Shown: positions 5,754 through 6,382 of the stretch, piece after piece
Layout: each line of letters begins with the position of its first letter
Position numbering within the stretch: the first letter of the stretch is position 1
Origin: Chloroflexota bacterium
GTDB lineage: Bacteria; Chloroflexota; UBA11872
DNA: 6,382 nucleotides
NCBI GenBank assembly: GCA_028875175.1
Contig: JAPPFO010000286.1
Span: 1 to 6,382 of the forward strand
Direction of reading: 5' to 3'
Translations under genes and position numbers: made by a program
Notes under the pieces: model-generated
What the model saw: the letters and a program-made list of their open reading frames with translations, nothing else
Databases searched by the model: none
What the model was told of the DNA's origin: nothing

Positions 5754-6382
5754 GTGACGATCCTGCAAAAGCTCTTCCTCGGCCTGCAGCCGCTAGTTAC
5801 GACTCGGCAAATGTTGCCCACAACTCGGCTGCCTGCCGCCATTGAGTCGCTCAGCATCCTGTTGGTCTCGGACCTGCACGTTGGCGGGCGACCGCATCGC
5901 TCCCTTGCGGCGCTCGACGAGCTGGCCGGGAGAGAGACGGACCTGCTCATTGCGGCGGGCGACCTGGTGGAGAACGAGCGCTTCATCTCCGACGTGGGCG
6001 AGCGATTGGCACGAATCAACGCACGACTGGGCGCCTTTGCCGTTTGGGGAAACCACGATGCGTTTGGCAAGCCACAGGGCCGAGCCCCGAGCTGGCTGCG
6101 CGACGAGACGCGCTCGCTCCCACACATGGAGGCGGCGCTGGCCGCGCACGGCATTCAGACGCTGACCAACCGCTCCGTGCGTCTCACCGTCGACGGCGCC
6201 CCGCTGCAAATCGTCGGGACGGGCGATACTCATCTAGGCCTGTGCGACTTGGACGCCGCGTTTCAGGACGTGGACTCCACGGTCGTCACGATCCTCGCTG
6301 CCCACAAACCGGCCACCGCATTACAGTTGGCTGAGCCTCCCCGGGGGCTGACCCGGAACCCCCAAACCCACCGTGGGGGAGA
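5754..6382 (+). CDS. Calcineurin-like metallophosphoesterase, 3' end missing
   Basis: The reading frame is open from GTG 5754 to the window edge (209 codons, no stop). It carries the di-metal site of the calcineurin-like phosphoesterase superfamily in order: S39-D40-L41-H42, A68-G69-D70 followed by E73-N74, G99-N100-H101-D102, and A183-H184. Spacing and the N-terminal GxxD-type core resemble the YkuE-like group of membrane-associated phosphoesterases; the substrate cannot be told. Residues 1-30 have no clear signal or membrane helix. The start is uncertain: GTG 5754 lacks a ribosome site, and ATG 5811 (codon 20) also keeps all motifs. The last expected motif, GHTH, should fall about 20 residues after H184; the frame there reads N-P-Q-T-H-R-G-G (202-209), so the first ligand His is missing and an Arg appears inserted. 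This may be base-calling error at the sequence edge or a real change. The usual length is about 270-300 residues, so roughly the last quarter is absent. Confidence 0.85.
   Translation, partial: MTILQKLFLGLQPLVTTRQMLPTTRLPAAIESLSILLVSDLHVGGRPHRSLAALDELAGRETDLLIAAGDLVENERFISDVGERLARINARLGAFAVWGNHDAFGKPQGRAPSWLRDETRSLPHMEAALAAHGIQTLTNRSVRLTVDGAPLQIVGTGDTHLGLCDLDAAFQDVDSTVVTILAAHKPATALQLAEPPRGLTRNPQTHRGG

Noticed and set aside
5618..6154. Minus-strand frames opposite the phosphoesterase
   Set aside because: Arg/Ser/Ala-rich with no family features; the + strand frame has four ordered metal-binding motifs.
1..6382. tRNA, rRNA, CRISPR arrays, transposases or phage genes
   Set aside because: No cloverleaf-like segment, spaced direct repeats, transposase motifs or rRNA-like stretches were seen; nearly all the sequence is accounted for by the six genes.

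Overview
The window is strongly GC-rich and every gene lies on the + strand. Codons end mostly in C or G, and four of the six genes start with GTG. The set is a ClpC-type AAA+ ATPase, a ComF-family phosphoribosyltransferase, and acetyl-CoA carboxylase carboxyltransferase encoded by separate accD and accA genes. That points to a high-GC bacterium outside Proteobacteria (ClpC is generally absent there) and outside Actinobacteria (the two carboxyltransferase halves are usually fused there). Chloroflexota would fit, and the pilin-like start of the first gene recalls Flp pilins of that phylum, but this is inference only.

Layout. Bases 1-133 hold a perfect 9-bp hairpin at the left edge and a short leader. 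Bases 134-337 encode a 67-residue single-helix membrane protein that looks like a Flp/type IVb pilin lacking its conserved glutamate. Fifteen bases later comes an 835-residue ClpC-like double-ring ATPase (353-2860). A 267-residue ComF protein follows after 18 bases (2879-3682); its first codons contain a perfect 10-bp GC hairpin. An extended -10 promoter candidate sits at the end of comF, ahead of accD (3765-4646) and accA (4662-5621), which are 15 bases apart and clearly one operon. After a 132-bp spacer with two palindromes, a calcineurin-like metallophosphoesterase begins at 5754 and runs off the right edge, where its reading becomes unreliable.

How the genes work together. AccD and AccA form the carboxyltransferase that makes malonyl-CoA for fatty acid synthesis; the biotin carboxylase and biotin carrier genes are not in view. 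ClpC would unfold proteins, probably for ClpP, whose gene is also not in view. ComF belongs to a family linked to DNA uptake. The pilin-like protein and ClpC look translationally linked.

Most of the window is recognisable housekeeping content. The unusual parts are a pilin-like protein joined to clpC, a ClpC with an arginine-rich linker, a broken middle domain and an Asp-Asp second Walker B, and AccA/AccD proteins that depart from their signature motifs together. No clearly new multi-gene system is demonstrated; the small membrane protein plus modified ClpC pair is the best candidate for one.
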